Source: Sphingopyxis sp. OPL5 (GTDB lineage: Bacteria; Pseudomonadota; Alphaproteobacteria; Sphingomonadales; Sphingomonadaceae). From it: a stretch of DNA of 64,000 nucleotides. This document shows, piece by piece, positions 1 through 8,261 of this stretch. Position numbers and translations under genes: made by a program. Position 1 is the stretch's first letter. Each line of letters starts with the position of its first letter. Under the pieces are notes generated by a model, which worked only from the letters and a program-made list of their open reading frames with translations, was not told the origin of the DNA and ran no database searches. The stretch lies in NCBI RefSeq assembly GCF_003797775.2, contig NZ_CP060725.1:3838001-3902000 (forward strand). The letters are read 5' to 3'.

Positions 1-209
1 CCATATCGATAATGGCCTTTGATATTGGCAGCAAGAAACTGTCCCTTCGATTCTGCTCTCTCAAAATCCTGACTTACTTGCGACGGGACATCGTAGTAAT
101 GATATGTACCACCATTGAGGAAAGTGACCTCCAAAGTCTGAGTTTCATCATCATACCGAATGCTTTGAATGTTCGAAGATTCAAACGCGCCAAATTGATG
201 CCAGCTCAT
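1..209 (-). CDS. KTSC-domain protein (partial, 3' end off window)
   Basis: Sixty-nine codons are visible before the window edge cuts the gene. The start ATG shares one base with the HerA stop (TAATG), so it is translationally coupled to the defence pair upstream. The protein begins MSWHQFGAFESSNIQSIRYD and continues with the pattern of the small KTSC domain: a hydrophobic strand, a Gly-Gly-Thr-Tyr-x-Tyr turn, Tyr-Asp-Val-Pro, then Ala-Glu-Ser-Lys-Gly and Asn-Ile-Lys-Gly near residues 52-65. KTSC domains are small domains of poorly known function, found alone or fused to other proteins. Its place as third gene of a SIR2-HerA operon suggests an accessory or regulatory part in defence; that is inference. 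It may simply be a passenger. Confidence 0.75.
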   Translation of the reverse strand, partial: MSWHQFGAFESSNIQSIRYDDETQTLEVTFLNGGTYHYYDVPSQVSQDFERAESKGQFLAANIKGHYRY

Positions 210-2110
210 TATTCATTCTCCTTGGATGCCTTGGGTATGACGGGGCTTTGCTGGCGCCACGCCAGCACAAACTCGTCATATTTTATATCTTTGGGTAGCG
301 GGATATTCCAGCCACCCGGCGCCATCGAATCCTCTGGCAGAACATCGTCGCAAACAATTGGGTCTTGGCTATCCGGACGCCGATCTTTCGGTGGAGCTTG
401 GATCATTGTCCTCATTGGGAGTCCGACGGCTTCGCCGAGTACAATCGCCTCGCCAGTCCGCAGGATAGGCAGCATATTAGTCAGCCCCTCCAGATTGTCT
501 GATAGCGTACCGGTCACATGAGACCGGTCCGTCCCATTGCTGAGCCTTAGCGCGAAGAAAGTGCCGCATTGAGAAAGAATGGTTGAATTGATTTCGGAGG
601 GGCGTTGACTCACGATCATAGCACCAATTCCGTACTTTCGTCCTTCCTTGACGATCCGCTGGACCACCGATGATGCAGCGCCGTCGAAATTATCATTCAG
701 ATAAGTGTGAGCTTCTTCCATCACAATGAGTAGCGGTCTTTCCCGCCCACCTTCCGACAGATTGCGTGCCCAAAACAACGCGTCGTAAAGAACCCGCAAC
801 ACGATGCCGATAATGTCATTCATCATCGATGCCGGTACGCCTGACAGATCGAGGATCGTTATCGGTTTGTCGCTACCCAACCATAGCTTCATCAGGTCGG
901 GCAGGTCTTTTTCAACTTTCCCGTCTAAATCGGGATGCCAGTCGCCAGCATTAAGGAGGAAATCGAAGCGGGAAACACGAATCTTGGAACCAAGATTCTC
1001 GACGGCCCCTCGAATATTATATCCATCCGGGATGTAATTTATCTTTTCGTCGTCAGATTTGATATTTTTTACTTTTTTGAACCGGGGAGGTCGGCCTATT
1101 TGAGCGTCTCCCATCATGGGTTTTTTAGCCGGGTCTAATTCATAGGCCCAGGTCTTCGGGTCTGATGCGTTCCCTTGCGCGCTATAATAAGTTCCAAATT
1201 CCGTACAGTAGAGGCTGTGCCAAAGCTTGTTCAGGGAGAATGGGATAGGGCTATCGGCACTAATATTATCATCGGTGACACCGGGCCTTTGATATGTTTT
1301 CAGTGTCTCGGCCTTTAGTTCGATCACCCGCTCCAAAATCATGTTTCTTGCTTTGCCATCTGCGGGCAGCGTTCCGAAAGTGACTTTGATAAGTTCGTCG
1401 AAGCTCATTGCCCAGAAGGGTATATGGAGCGGATGCTCATTGGCATTCCGGCTATCCGGGTTGATCTTGAAGATGTTTGCGCGGTCACCCAACGCGCGTG
1501 AATATTCCCCGTGAAGATCGAGAACGACAATGCGGGCCGATGGGAACCGGGTGCTGTCGGATAAAACGTTCAGCAAGCCCGCGACCGTGGTGGACTTTCC
1601 CGAACCGGTCGTGCCCACCACGGCGGAATGCCTAGTAACTAACTTGTTGATATCGACGAGCGCATCGATGGATTCACTCCCAGCAATATGCCCGATCCGG
1701 ACGAAATGATTTTGCTTTCCAGCCTTTCCGTAAATCGCCGCAAGGTCGTCTTCCGAGACCAAATGCACCTCGTCTTCGATGGTAGGATACTGTGAGATGC
1801 CGCGCTGGAACTTTCCAGTGCGATACCCTTCGCCAATTAGCTGCACGGTGATCCACTTATAGCCCGTAGGCATGGTTGCTGAGAGCGCTTCTGGAACAGC
1901 GCTAGCTCCCACCTGAGAAACGATTCCATATAGATCAAGATAACCAACCGGAATCTTGACGAAACTTCCAATCTGACCGATCCGATACCCTTGGCCGCTC
2001 ACAAAAGTGAGGCCTGAAAACTGATCAGCATTAAGGGTGACGCTGACCGACGTGCCGCTGACATCTTGAACTGTGCCGATGATGGTAGCGGTATGGATTG
2101 ACTTAGACAT
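209..2110 (-). CDS. HerA-like hexameric ATPase of SIR2-HerA defence system
   Basis: I place the start at the ATG reading MSKSIHTATI, giving 633 aa; it lies inside the end of the SIR2 gene (8-base overlap). An N-terminal HerA beta-barrel-like segment is followed by a P-loop, GTTGSGKSTT, at about residue 166, and a Walker B/catalytic stretch, LLIVMEEAH, at about residue 460. A conserved VSQRPSEI segment follows, as in the HerA/FtsK ATPase family. In known SIR2-HerA (Nezha-type) systems the ATPase forms a large ring complex with the SIR2 effector, and the pair depletes NAD+ or degrades nucleic acid upon phage infection. The overlapping order SIR2 then HerA matches those systems. The motifs look intact. 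Family assignment is secure; the defence role is inferred from gene pairing. Confidence 0.9.
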   Translation of the reverse strand: MSKSIHTATIIGTVQDVSGTSVSVTLNADQFSGLTFVSGQGYRIGQIGSFVKIPVGYLDLYGIVSQVGASAVPEALSATMPTGYKWITVQLIGEGYRTGKFQRGISQYPTIEDEVHLVSEDDLAAIYGKAGKQNHFVRIGHIAGSESIDALVDINKLVTRHSAVVGTTGSGKSTTVAGLLNVLSDSTRFPSARIVVLDLHGEYSRALGDRANIFKINPDSRNANEHPLHIPFWAMSFDELIKVTFGTLPADGKARNMILERVIELKAETLKTYQRPGVTDDNISADSPIPFSLNKLWHSLYCTEFGTYYSAQGNASDPKTWAYELDPAKKPMMGDAQIGRPPRFKKVKNIKSDDEKINYIPDGYNIRGAVENLGSKIRVSRFDFLLNAGDWHPDLDGKVEKDLPDLMKLWLGSDKPITILDLSGVPASMMNDIIGIVLRVLYDALFWARNLSEGGRERPLLIVMEEAHTYLNDNFDGAASSVVQRIVKEGRKYGIGAMIVSQRPSEINSTILSQCGTFFALRLSNGTDRSHVTGTLSDNLEGLTNMLPILRTGEAIVLGEAVGLPMRTMIQAPPKDRRPDSQDPIVCDDVLPEDSMAPGGWNIPLPKDIKYDEFVLAWRQQSPVIPKASKENE

Positions 2111-3308
2111 CATCGTTTTCCGAACCGACGGCAAGCCCCTTGAGCAGGTTTCCCAGAACAGCGAAATCTCCAAGCTTCAACTCACAAACCTGCGTCGAGG
2201 GGTCTGTGTTGATTACGCCTTCAGGAAGATCAAACGATGTTGGCTCATCCGTGCCTGTCCACAGGCCTTCAACGCGCCCGATGATGCCCTTGTCGAAGGC
2301 AAGCACGCTCAGGTTTGGCGTAGAGAGCCCGCATTCTTTCGCTTGGGCATATTGCGAGCTGTCTAATGGTCCAAAAAGAAATGCAAAAACGTGCGCGGTT
2401 GGATTAGTCTCAAGGCTACGGCAAATTATGTCATTTATGTGCTCGTCCCCGAAGGAATATCCAGAAAGAAAAAGCAGAGATGAGGGATTTAATAAGAACG
2501 CCTTTAGACGATCCAGCATAGCCAGATATGGCATTTTCCGGCTCTGGTCATACTTTAGATGTGAAGGATAAATCAGATACGATTCCGTATCAGATTTCTG
2601 GTCGCTTCGAACGACGCTTTTGCCGTCTTGCAAACGCCAGTTCAAGGAACCATGAATCTTCCAGAGGCGGGTCCACCGTGCGGGTAAAATGTTTTCATCT
2701 TCGACTGCTCCCAAGTCGAAAAACGCCTTTCGAGAGCCAATGAATCCATCAAAGTATGGCGCGGAGCTTTCCTCGAGAGATTGCTCAGCTAAAAGGTCGT
2801 AGTTGGTGGTAAAAACGTGGACTGGCTTTTCACGTTTGACCGAACGGGTCCAAACCGCGAGATTATGATAGGCTGATTTTCTATCTGGCAGAGGCTTATT
2901 GACCTCTTCTGAAATGATCCGGCAGATTTTTTCATCTAACTCGCGGAGTTCATCCGCCTTCATGCCCCGCACTACGCCTTTTCCAGCGACACTTTGAAGC
3001 GAACGAATTTGGCTTAAAAGGAACTCGATGTTCTTTTCATTGCCCCCATCTTCCTTGGCGATTGCAATAATTCTGTCCCAACTTGATGGCGCGACAGGGT
3101 CAGCGTTTGCCAGTTTCTTGTGGATGATTGCGGTGAGACCGGCGACGTCCGGGATGAGTGGGTCGCTGAGCGTTTTGTCGCCTTCAACCCTTATATTCAC
3201 TCGCACCGACAACGGGCACCCCGCGCCAATGAAGAACCCTATCTGCTTCCTATTTTGGGAAAGGGACTGCTGAATAAAGCCAACTTGGCGAATAGCGTCG
3301 TGTTGCAT
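2103..3308 (-). CDS. SIR2-family NADase effector of SIR2-HerA defence system
   Basis: This 401-aa protein has the SIR2-like Rossmann-fold signatures: FFIGAGCPLSVR at residues 25-36 (the Gly-Ala-Gly NAD-binding loop), FTTNYD at 166-171, the catalytic histidine in WKIHGSLNW at about 219, and LSGYSFGDEHIND at 281-293. SIR2 proteins of this type cleave NAD+ as toxic effectors in several anti-phage systems. The ATG is preceded by a GAGGTG ribosome-binding site. The downstream HerA ATPase starts inside the last codons, which is the arrangement of the SIR2-HerA two-gene system. No transmembrane segment or fused sensor domain is visible, so sensing is expected to lie in the SIR2-HerA complex itself. 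Confidence 0.9.
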   Translation of the reverse strand: MQHDAIRQVGFIQQSLSQNRKQIGFFIGAGCPLSVRVNIRVEGDKTLSDPLIPDVAGLTAIIHKKLANADPVAPSSWDRIIAIAKEDGGNEKNIEFLLSQIRSLQSVAGKGVVRGMKADELRELDEKICRIISEEVNKPLPDRKSAYHNLAVWTRSVKREKPVHVFTTNYDLLAEQSLEESSAPYFDGFIGSRKAFFDLGAVEDENILPARWTRLWKIHGSLNWRLQDGKSVVRSDQKSDTESYLIYPSHLKYDQSRKMPYLAMLDRLKAFLLNPSSLLFLSGYSFGDEHINDIICRSLETNPTAHVFAFLFGPLDSSQYAQAKECGLSTPNLSVLAFDKGIIGRVEGLWTGTDEPTSFDLPEGVINTDPSTQVCELKLGDFAVLGNLLKGLAVGSENDDV

Positions 3309-3469
3309 GGCACCTCTACATAGCTTGATACTGCTGTAGCGCGCATGATGAGCGTCGCCCCCTTTGTCATCTTATACAAGTCACGGTCCTTACGTCCATC
3401 GCCGACAAATCCAGAATGGGGGCCATGGAAAGTCTGGCGGCTCAAACCTCGACCGCCGCTGAGACAGCC

Positions 3470-6283
3470 CTAATCTGCGCCTTCCAGTGGCGGCGTGTAG
3501 GAAACCTTCGCTTTTGCGTCCCAGCCAGTGGCCGTCTGCCGCTCCCAATCATGGGCCTCTTTACCGATATGTTCGATACCGCAAATGAGAACGTGCCGTC
3601 GCTTCGTTATCCCGCTATCGAAATAGTCCCCGTTCAAAAATTTCAATTCCGGCGAGAGGTGATAGGTCGCAAGCGCTTCGGCATATGTCGCGAGCGCAGA
3701 TGCGGTGATCGGATTGCCGGTTTCACGATCAAAGGCGAGCTGGATTGCGCGGTAATGTTCTTTATCGAACGGGGCAACCGGCCTGATCGGCAATCGTTTG
3801 CGCGGCCTTCCCCGCTTTGGCGCGGTATCGATTTGCTCGCCACCCGCGAAATCGAACGCAGCGCGAAGCGCAAGCAAGAAGCCGAACGGTTTTACCCGCT
3901 CGCGGTATGACCGTCCTTCGTTATAGCCCTTGAACCAGCGTAACAGGTTAGGTGATGTCGCAGCATAGCGGCTGACCGTCGGCTGATTAAGCGCCGGATG
4001 ATAGTCGAGGGCAACCCGATCAGGGTGTCCCGCCAAAGTGGCTCGAACGATCTGGTGCCATAAATCGCAATGCCACCGCGCGGTGCCATATCGAAGAACG
4101 GACGGGTGCGGGATCGGGAAGCCCGCTGGGGCATTCGCATCGTCGTATGGTTCACGCAAATGCCCGAGGCCGTGCGCCGATATCTTGCGCATGGTCGGCG
4201 TGCCGATCGCCGTCAGGTTGAAAAGTGCATAGCGCTTCGACGAAATGGCGAGGCAATAGAGTGGCTCCAGCCCGCCGCCATCAAGGCCGTCATTTACATC
4301 CTCGATCTTGAGGATCGATCCGCCAAACTCATACGGGTTGAGCGGCTCGAACCAATCGACGATCGATCGGACGCGGGCGGTGAAATCGTCGCCTTCCAGA
4401 TCATCGGGTTTAGCAAAGGCCATGCTATCGGTGTCGCAAAAGCTCCAATCAAGGCCCGCATCCGCCGCGAGCCTTTCTGCGATGGCGAGCATCAACCGTG
4501 CCGCACCAGTAATCAGCGTGGCGAGCAGCGGGTGGAAATAGCTCCCCGGCATTTCAGCCTTATCGGTATTGAGCGTGAATTGCTCGGCAGTCGAATTGAA
4601 GATCGTCACTGATCGAGGTTCCGGCCGATCCTCGACATTGACCTCGACCCAAATTCCGTAGCTGGTCGAGTTGGCGCAAATTTTGAGAGCGTTTTGTTCG
4701 ATGTCGAGCCGGTCGCACTCTTCCGGCGGCGCCGCCTTCATCTGGCGTTTGGTCGCTTGCCGCAGTTCAATGACGCGTTTGAAGAAATCATCCTTGTAGG
4801 GATCGACGCGGTACGCTGGGTTTCCGGCAATATTGATCGGCTGGAATCCCTCCTGCGGCAGCCCCGCTTCGAACGCCATCGCTTCCACAATCTCCGGCGC
4901 TTTTCGGGTGGCCAGCTTTGCTGCAATGCAATCCGCCAAAGTGAACCACATAGGGTGCGGCGAGGTAAGGAAATTTGCACCAATTGTTGGCTGGCCCTCG
5001 CCGCAATAGTCGGCCCTAACCGGAAATATGTCGGCGTCGGGTTTGACCCGGACGATCATATTGAGCGCCGACCAGGTGCGCGGTGACCGCAACGCATCGA
5101 GATCAATACTATCGAGAAGGTCGCGGGCTTCGTCGGTCGCATCGCGCCATGTCATGCCGTCGGCGATGACAAACTGCCAAAGGTTCATGAGCGTACAGAC
5201 GGTGGGATACATCGACAGGAAATCGCAGAGCATCACTTGCCGGATTTCGCGGCGGATGCGGACCTCCGATCGCCCCCCATAGTATGTGCCCATAACGTTG
5301 CCGATGAGCTGGGCGGGAAATTCCGGTTGGGCTTTACGCCACGGCGTGACGCCAATCTGTTTGAGATAGGCTTTGCCGATGCCCGCCTCGCTGTAGATTT
5401 TTTCCGGAATGCTGCGGTCGAGCTTCAAATCGACAAATCGGGCCATCAATTCGGCAAAGCATTCCCAACTCGCTTGGGTATCGCGCACGGCATATGTCAG
5501 GATATCATCGGTAATAGGTCCGTCGAAATCCTCAAAATCCAACTTGGGATTAGGAATTTCGAGGAATTGCGAAAGGCTTTTCAGCGAAAAAGACTTTGCA
5601 AAGAGCGCCGCTGCTAGCGTTTTGAGATCGATGAAATGGCCGCGTCGGACGGGCGATTTCATACCGCGACGCCGTTGTCCCCGTGAATCCGGATTGCCCA
5701 TTGGTGCAGCAAAGGAAATGAGAGCGGCCTTCGCACCCATATGCTTCACGCGAACGTTCGGGAAAATCTTCTGGCGCGAGAGTGTGAAGGTGAAGCCGCC
5801 GCGCATGGGATGCGTGTCGGCATCGATCGGCGCCCGTGCCGAGCCGTGCCTGATCGAAAGGCGCGAGATGTCGAACGGCAGATTGAAGCCGATGATTGTC
5901 GCATTGAGCTGATAGGCTCGCCGGAAGAATATCTCGTCCACAAAGCTGTCACGGTCGCGAAGCGTCAGCTCCTCGCGATCGGCGAATGCGGTCATGACCT
6001 CCAGTTCGGCGCCAGTTATACCGTCGGGATCGTAGAATATCCCGCTTTCGCGAAGCTCCCCCTCTTTTCGCAATTGATAGGTGCCAAACCGGAGCGCCTG
6101 AGCCGCGTCGGTCGTTGTTTCACTGTCAAAGGTCAGTGACCATTTCGACGCGGGCAAAAGGCCTTTGCGGCGGCGTTTTGGCTTGGCGCTTTCATCGGGA
6201 ATGATCCGCCATGTCGGCGTGGCATAAGCTCGAATGGCAACCGGAAGTTCATCGGTGATAGCGGGGAGATCGAGCGCGCTCAT
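3470..6283 (-). CDS. Family-B DNA polymerase with 3'-5' exonuclease (casposon-like replicase)
   Basis: A 937-aa protein carries every family-B landmark in order. Exo I is FDSETT (D53, E55), Exo II FNLPFD (N134, D138), Exo III YAVRD (Y264, D268), motif A CDFLSMYPT (D354), motif B KICANSTSYG (K534), motif C FCDTDS (D617, D619) and a KRY element at about 683. Both exonuclease and polymerase centres therefore look intact. Motif B has one residue more than the usual Kx3NSxYG spacing. Sphingomonads do not normally use a second family-B replicase, and this gene sits with an HNH nuclease gene (4-base overlap) and a solo cas1, as in casposons, where PolB replicates the element. Whether priming is by RNA, protein or none cannot be read here. 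A plasmid or phage polymerase is the alternative origin. Confidence 0.9.
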   Translation of the reverse strand: MSALDLPAITDELPVAIRAYATPTWRIIPDESAKPKRRRKGLLPASKWSLTFDSETTTDAAQALRFGTYQLRKEGELRESGIFYDPDGITGAELEVMTAFADREELTLRDRDSFVDEIFFRRAYQLNATIIGFNLPFDISRLSIRHGSARAPIDADTHPMRGGFTFTLSRQKIFPNVRVKHMGAKAALISFAAPMGNPDSRGQRRRGMKSPVRRGHFIDLKTLAAALFAKSFSLKSLSQFLEIPNPKLDFEDFDGPITDDILTYAVRDTQASWECFAELMARFVDLKLDRSIPEKIYSEAGIGKAYLKQIGVTPWRKAQPEFPAQLIGNVMGTYYGGRSEVRIRREIRQVMLCDFLSMYPTVCTLMNLWQFVIADGMTWRDATDEARDLLDSIDLDALRSPRTWSALNMIVRVKPDADIFPVRADYCGEGQPTIGANFLTSPHPMWFTLADCIAAKLATRKAPEIVEAMAFEAGLPQEGFQPINIAGNPAYRVDPYKDDFFKRVIELRQATKRQMKAAPPEECDRLDIEQNALKICANSTSYGIWVEVNVEDRPEPRSVTIFNSTAEQFTLNTDKAEMPGSYFHPLLATLITGAARLMLAIAERLAADAGLDWSFCDTDSMAFAKPDDLEGDDFTARVRSIVDWFEPLNPYEFGGSILKIEDVNDGLDGGGLEPLYCLAISSKRYALFNLTAIGTPTMRKISAHGLGHLREPYDDANAPAGFPIPHPSVLRYGTARWHCDLWHQIVRATLAGHPDRVALDYHPALNQPTVSRYAATSPNLLRWFKGYNEGRSYRERVKPFGFLLALRAAFDFAGGEQIDTAPKRGRPRKRLPIRPVAPFDKEHYRAIQLAFDRETGNPITASALATYAEALATYHLSPELKFLNGDYFDSGITKRRHVLICGIEHIGKEAHDWERQTATGWDAKAKVSYTPPLEGAD

Positions 6284-6642
6284 TTCGCGGCCTCCCCGAC
6301 ATCATCCGACTTTCCTTCAATGAGTATCAGGCCGAATTCATAGAGACGGCGCACAATGACCCGCAGCATGTCGGCGAGCCCCAGCAGGAAATAGCCGATC
6401 GCAGCCATTGGGCTATTGGCGTCCCGATCAAACGCTGGGTGGTCGCGCTGATCGTCGCTCATGATCCGATGACAATTGGCGCAAAGGATCACCGTCAAAT
6501 CATCATGCTTGCGGCCCGCAACATGATGCAATTCCAAGGTGCAATCATTGCCTTCGCCGCACATCCCGCAATGGGGATCCTCGGTCCCTAGCTTTTCGAA
6601 CCGCTTTTGCTGGCGGCGATCTCGTTCAAATTTATCAGTCAT
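6280..6642 (-). CDS. HNH endonuclease
   Basis: A 120-aa protein has the HNH core LELHHVAGRKHDDL, then VILCANCHRIM, at about residues 36-65. Two Cys-x-x-Cys pairs (CGMC near 24-27 and CANC near 57-60) probably hold a structural zinc. The stop overlaps the PolB start (ATGA), so the two are co-translated. HNH nucleases are frequent companions of PolB and Cas1 in casposons. After the HNH core there is an unusual 35-residue hydrophobic or amphipathic stretch (from MAAIGYFLLG) that ordinary small HNH proteins lack; it could be a protein contact or a membrane-leaning helix. The DNA target is unknown. Confidence 0.85.
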   Translation of the reverse strand: MTDKFERDRRQQKRFEKLGTEDPHCGMCGEGNDCTLELHHVAGRKHDDLTVILCANCHRIMSDDQRDHPAFDRDANSPMAAIGYFLLGLADMLRVIVRRLYEFGLILIEGKSDDVGEAAK

Positions 6643-6654
6643 GGTATTCTCCTT

Positions 6655-7230
6655 TCAAGAAACTAGGCGGTAAACTTGGTGGAATAGTTCGTTCCCCGAC
6701 TGCGACGCGGCGAGCCGGTGGAGCGTGTTCGGACGGGTTTCGAAGGGGTGGGCTTTGCCCTTGGCGTCGATCACCGATCGACCGACGAAGGGGGCGATCA
6801 GGTCGTAATCATTGAGCCGCAGAAAGGTGCGGACAGCGCTGAGATAATCGCCGTTAAGTGATGACTCTTCCCACCCGATAATCTTGATTTTGTAGACTTC
6901 GCCGCCGCTGATGGTCGTCATCTCGCGAAGCCGCTTGTCGGTGAAAGTCCATGCTCGGCCCTCGCGCTTGGCGAGGCCCAGTTCGCGGATGTACCGGCGT
7001 AGCCGTTCGGGCGCGATACGATGGGATTTGGCGGCGGTGGTCAGCGCGCCCGACTGGCGCATGTCGCTAAGCGCCGCCTCTAGGCGGGTCGTATCTATAG
7101 TCGGTTTGGGGCGAAGTGCCGCCTCGCCGGGACGGGCGTGGCCGCGAGCTTGTGATCGGCTTAGTCCCCGCTTTTTCGCGTTCGCCAACCGGCGTTTATA
7201 TTCGCTGCGATAGTTTCTTTTCTGTGCCAT
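6655..7230 (-). CDS. Unrecognised protein of casposon-like cluster
   Basis: I choose the start reading MAQKRNYRSEYKRR (191 aa) because the longer frame would run into the divergent gene at 7301. The N-terminal 40 residues are strongly basic and suit nucleic-acid binding. A middle segment (about residues 45-100) looks like a helix-turn-helix, with ALTTAAKSHRIAPERLRRYI. The C-terminal half contains GGEVYKIKIIGWE and a segment ending in the pattern FVGRSVIDAKGK. I do not recognise a named family. It is 12 bases upstream of the HNH gene and reads into it, so it belongs to the HNH-PolB transcription unit. A DNA-binding or regulatory job within the element is plausible but unproven. Confidence 0.65.
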   Translation of the reverse strand: MAQKRNYRSEYKRRLANAKKRGLSRSQARGHARPGEAALRPKPTIDTTRLEAALSDMRQSGALTTAAKSHRIAPERLRRYIRELGLAKREGRAWTFTDKRLREMTTISGGEVYKIKIIGWEESSLNGDYLSAVRTFLRLNDYDLIAPFVGRSVIDAKGKAHPFETRPNTLHRLAASQSGNELFHQVYRLVS

Positions 7231-7300
7231 GCCTCGCTGGTGACGTGACTCCCCGAGTCCGTTCTCGCGAATCCGGACGCATCTGTGCGATAGTGCGGAA

Positions 7301-8230
7301 ATGACCAATCAAGAGCTGGCAGATCATTTGAATGAAGCCGTTGGGTTGACTGGCAAGGAAGCCGTCACCGTCAATGTTGTGCGACAGTGGGTAGGTTGGG
7401 ACGTGCTGCCGAAGGCCCAGCCGATCGGCCAGGCCTTCGGTAAGGCGCCGGAATGGGCGCGGCAGGATACAGGCCTGGAGCGGGCCGTTCGATTATCCGA
7501 GCTCCGAAAGCTTGGCATCCGCCGCAAGAATGCTGTGGTCGCTCAGGCCTATTTCGAATGGGGACACCCTGATTTCGAATTGGCACGCGAGGCAGTCGTC
7601 AGTGAATTTATTAAATGGCGTGAGCAGCTGAATCGCCGCCAGACGACAACCTTGGGTGGAAAGAATTTCCAAGAAGTCAGCAGTGCGAAAAAGCGGGCAA
7701 TCAAAACCCAACTTGGTCCGCTCGATCAGCGATTTGTTGATGCGCCGTTTGAGCAGGCCCCAGAATTGTACGCATTGTTTGCGGACGCTGCTCGTACAGG
7801 GCAGGTCGAAGCCTCTCAAATCGCCGCATTGCTGGCGGAAGGTCTGGAAAAAATCGATCCGAAAATTGCTAATCTTATGCCGCGGAAAGACTTACTCGCA
7901 TTTGCTTCCGCGACGGCAGGTTTGACCGGTTATCAAGATGAAATCGCGAATTCAGGCGAAGAGACCCTCATAAATGCGGCAGCGGAGCAATTTGAGAAGG
8001 CACGCCAATTAAATAAAATAATGACCAACATTTCGATACCGCCCGACGTTGAAGCCGTCGCGGCCCAAACGGCCAAAAATCTTCAAAATTTGATCGACAT
8101 TAGAATGCAATTGCATTCCCAAATATCAATCGGACCTTGGGCAATTTTTCAGTTTGCCGGAATTCTACATTCAATCGTGAACGATCCCAATTTTGGACAA
8201 AAACTCACTGATTTTGCGCGAATTTGCTGA
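7301..8230 (+). CDS. Unrecognised protein upstream of cas1, possible N-terminal HTH
   Basis: A 309-aa protein starts at an ATG with a GCGGAA sequence just upstream. Residues 1-45 read like a helix-turn-helix that ends in a wing (MTNQELADHLNEAVG, then VNVVRQWVGWDVLPK). The remainder is largely helical, with a charged middle and a C-terminus ending in a hydrophobic stretch around IGPWAIFQFAGILHSIV. No enzymatic motif is visible and I do not recognise the family. It is divergent from the HNH-PolB unit, with 70 bases between, and ends 31 bases before cas1, so it is likely co-transcribed with cas1. An accessory factor for Cas1 or a regulator of the element are the simplest guesses. Confidence 0.6.
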   Translation: MTNQELADHLNEAVGLTGKEAVTVNVVRQWVGWDVLPKAQPIGQAFGKAPEWARQDTGLERAVRLSELRKLGIRRKNAVVAQAYFEWGHPDFELAREAVVSEFIKWREQLNRRQTTTLGGKNFQEVSSAKKRAIKTQLGPLDQRFVDAPFEQAPELYALFADAARTGQVEASQIAALLAEGLEKIDPKIANLMPRKDLLAFASATAGLTGYQDEIANSGEETLINAAAEQFEKARQLNKIMTNISIPPDVEAVAAQTAKNLQNLIDIRMQLHSQISIGPWAIFQFAGILHSIVNDPNFGQKLTDFARIC

Positions 8231-8261
8231 CATTTCCCCGGCGATTTCGCTATAGAACAAT

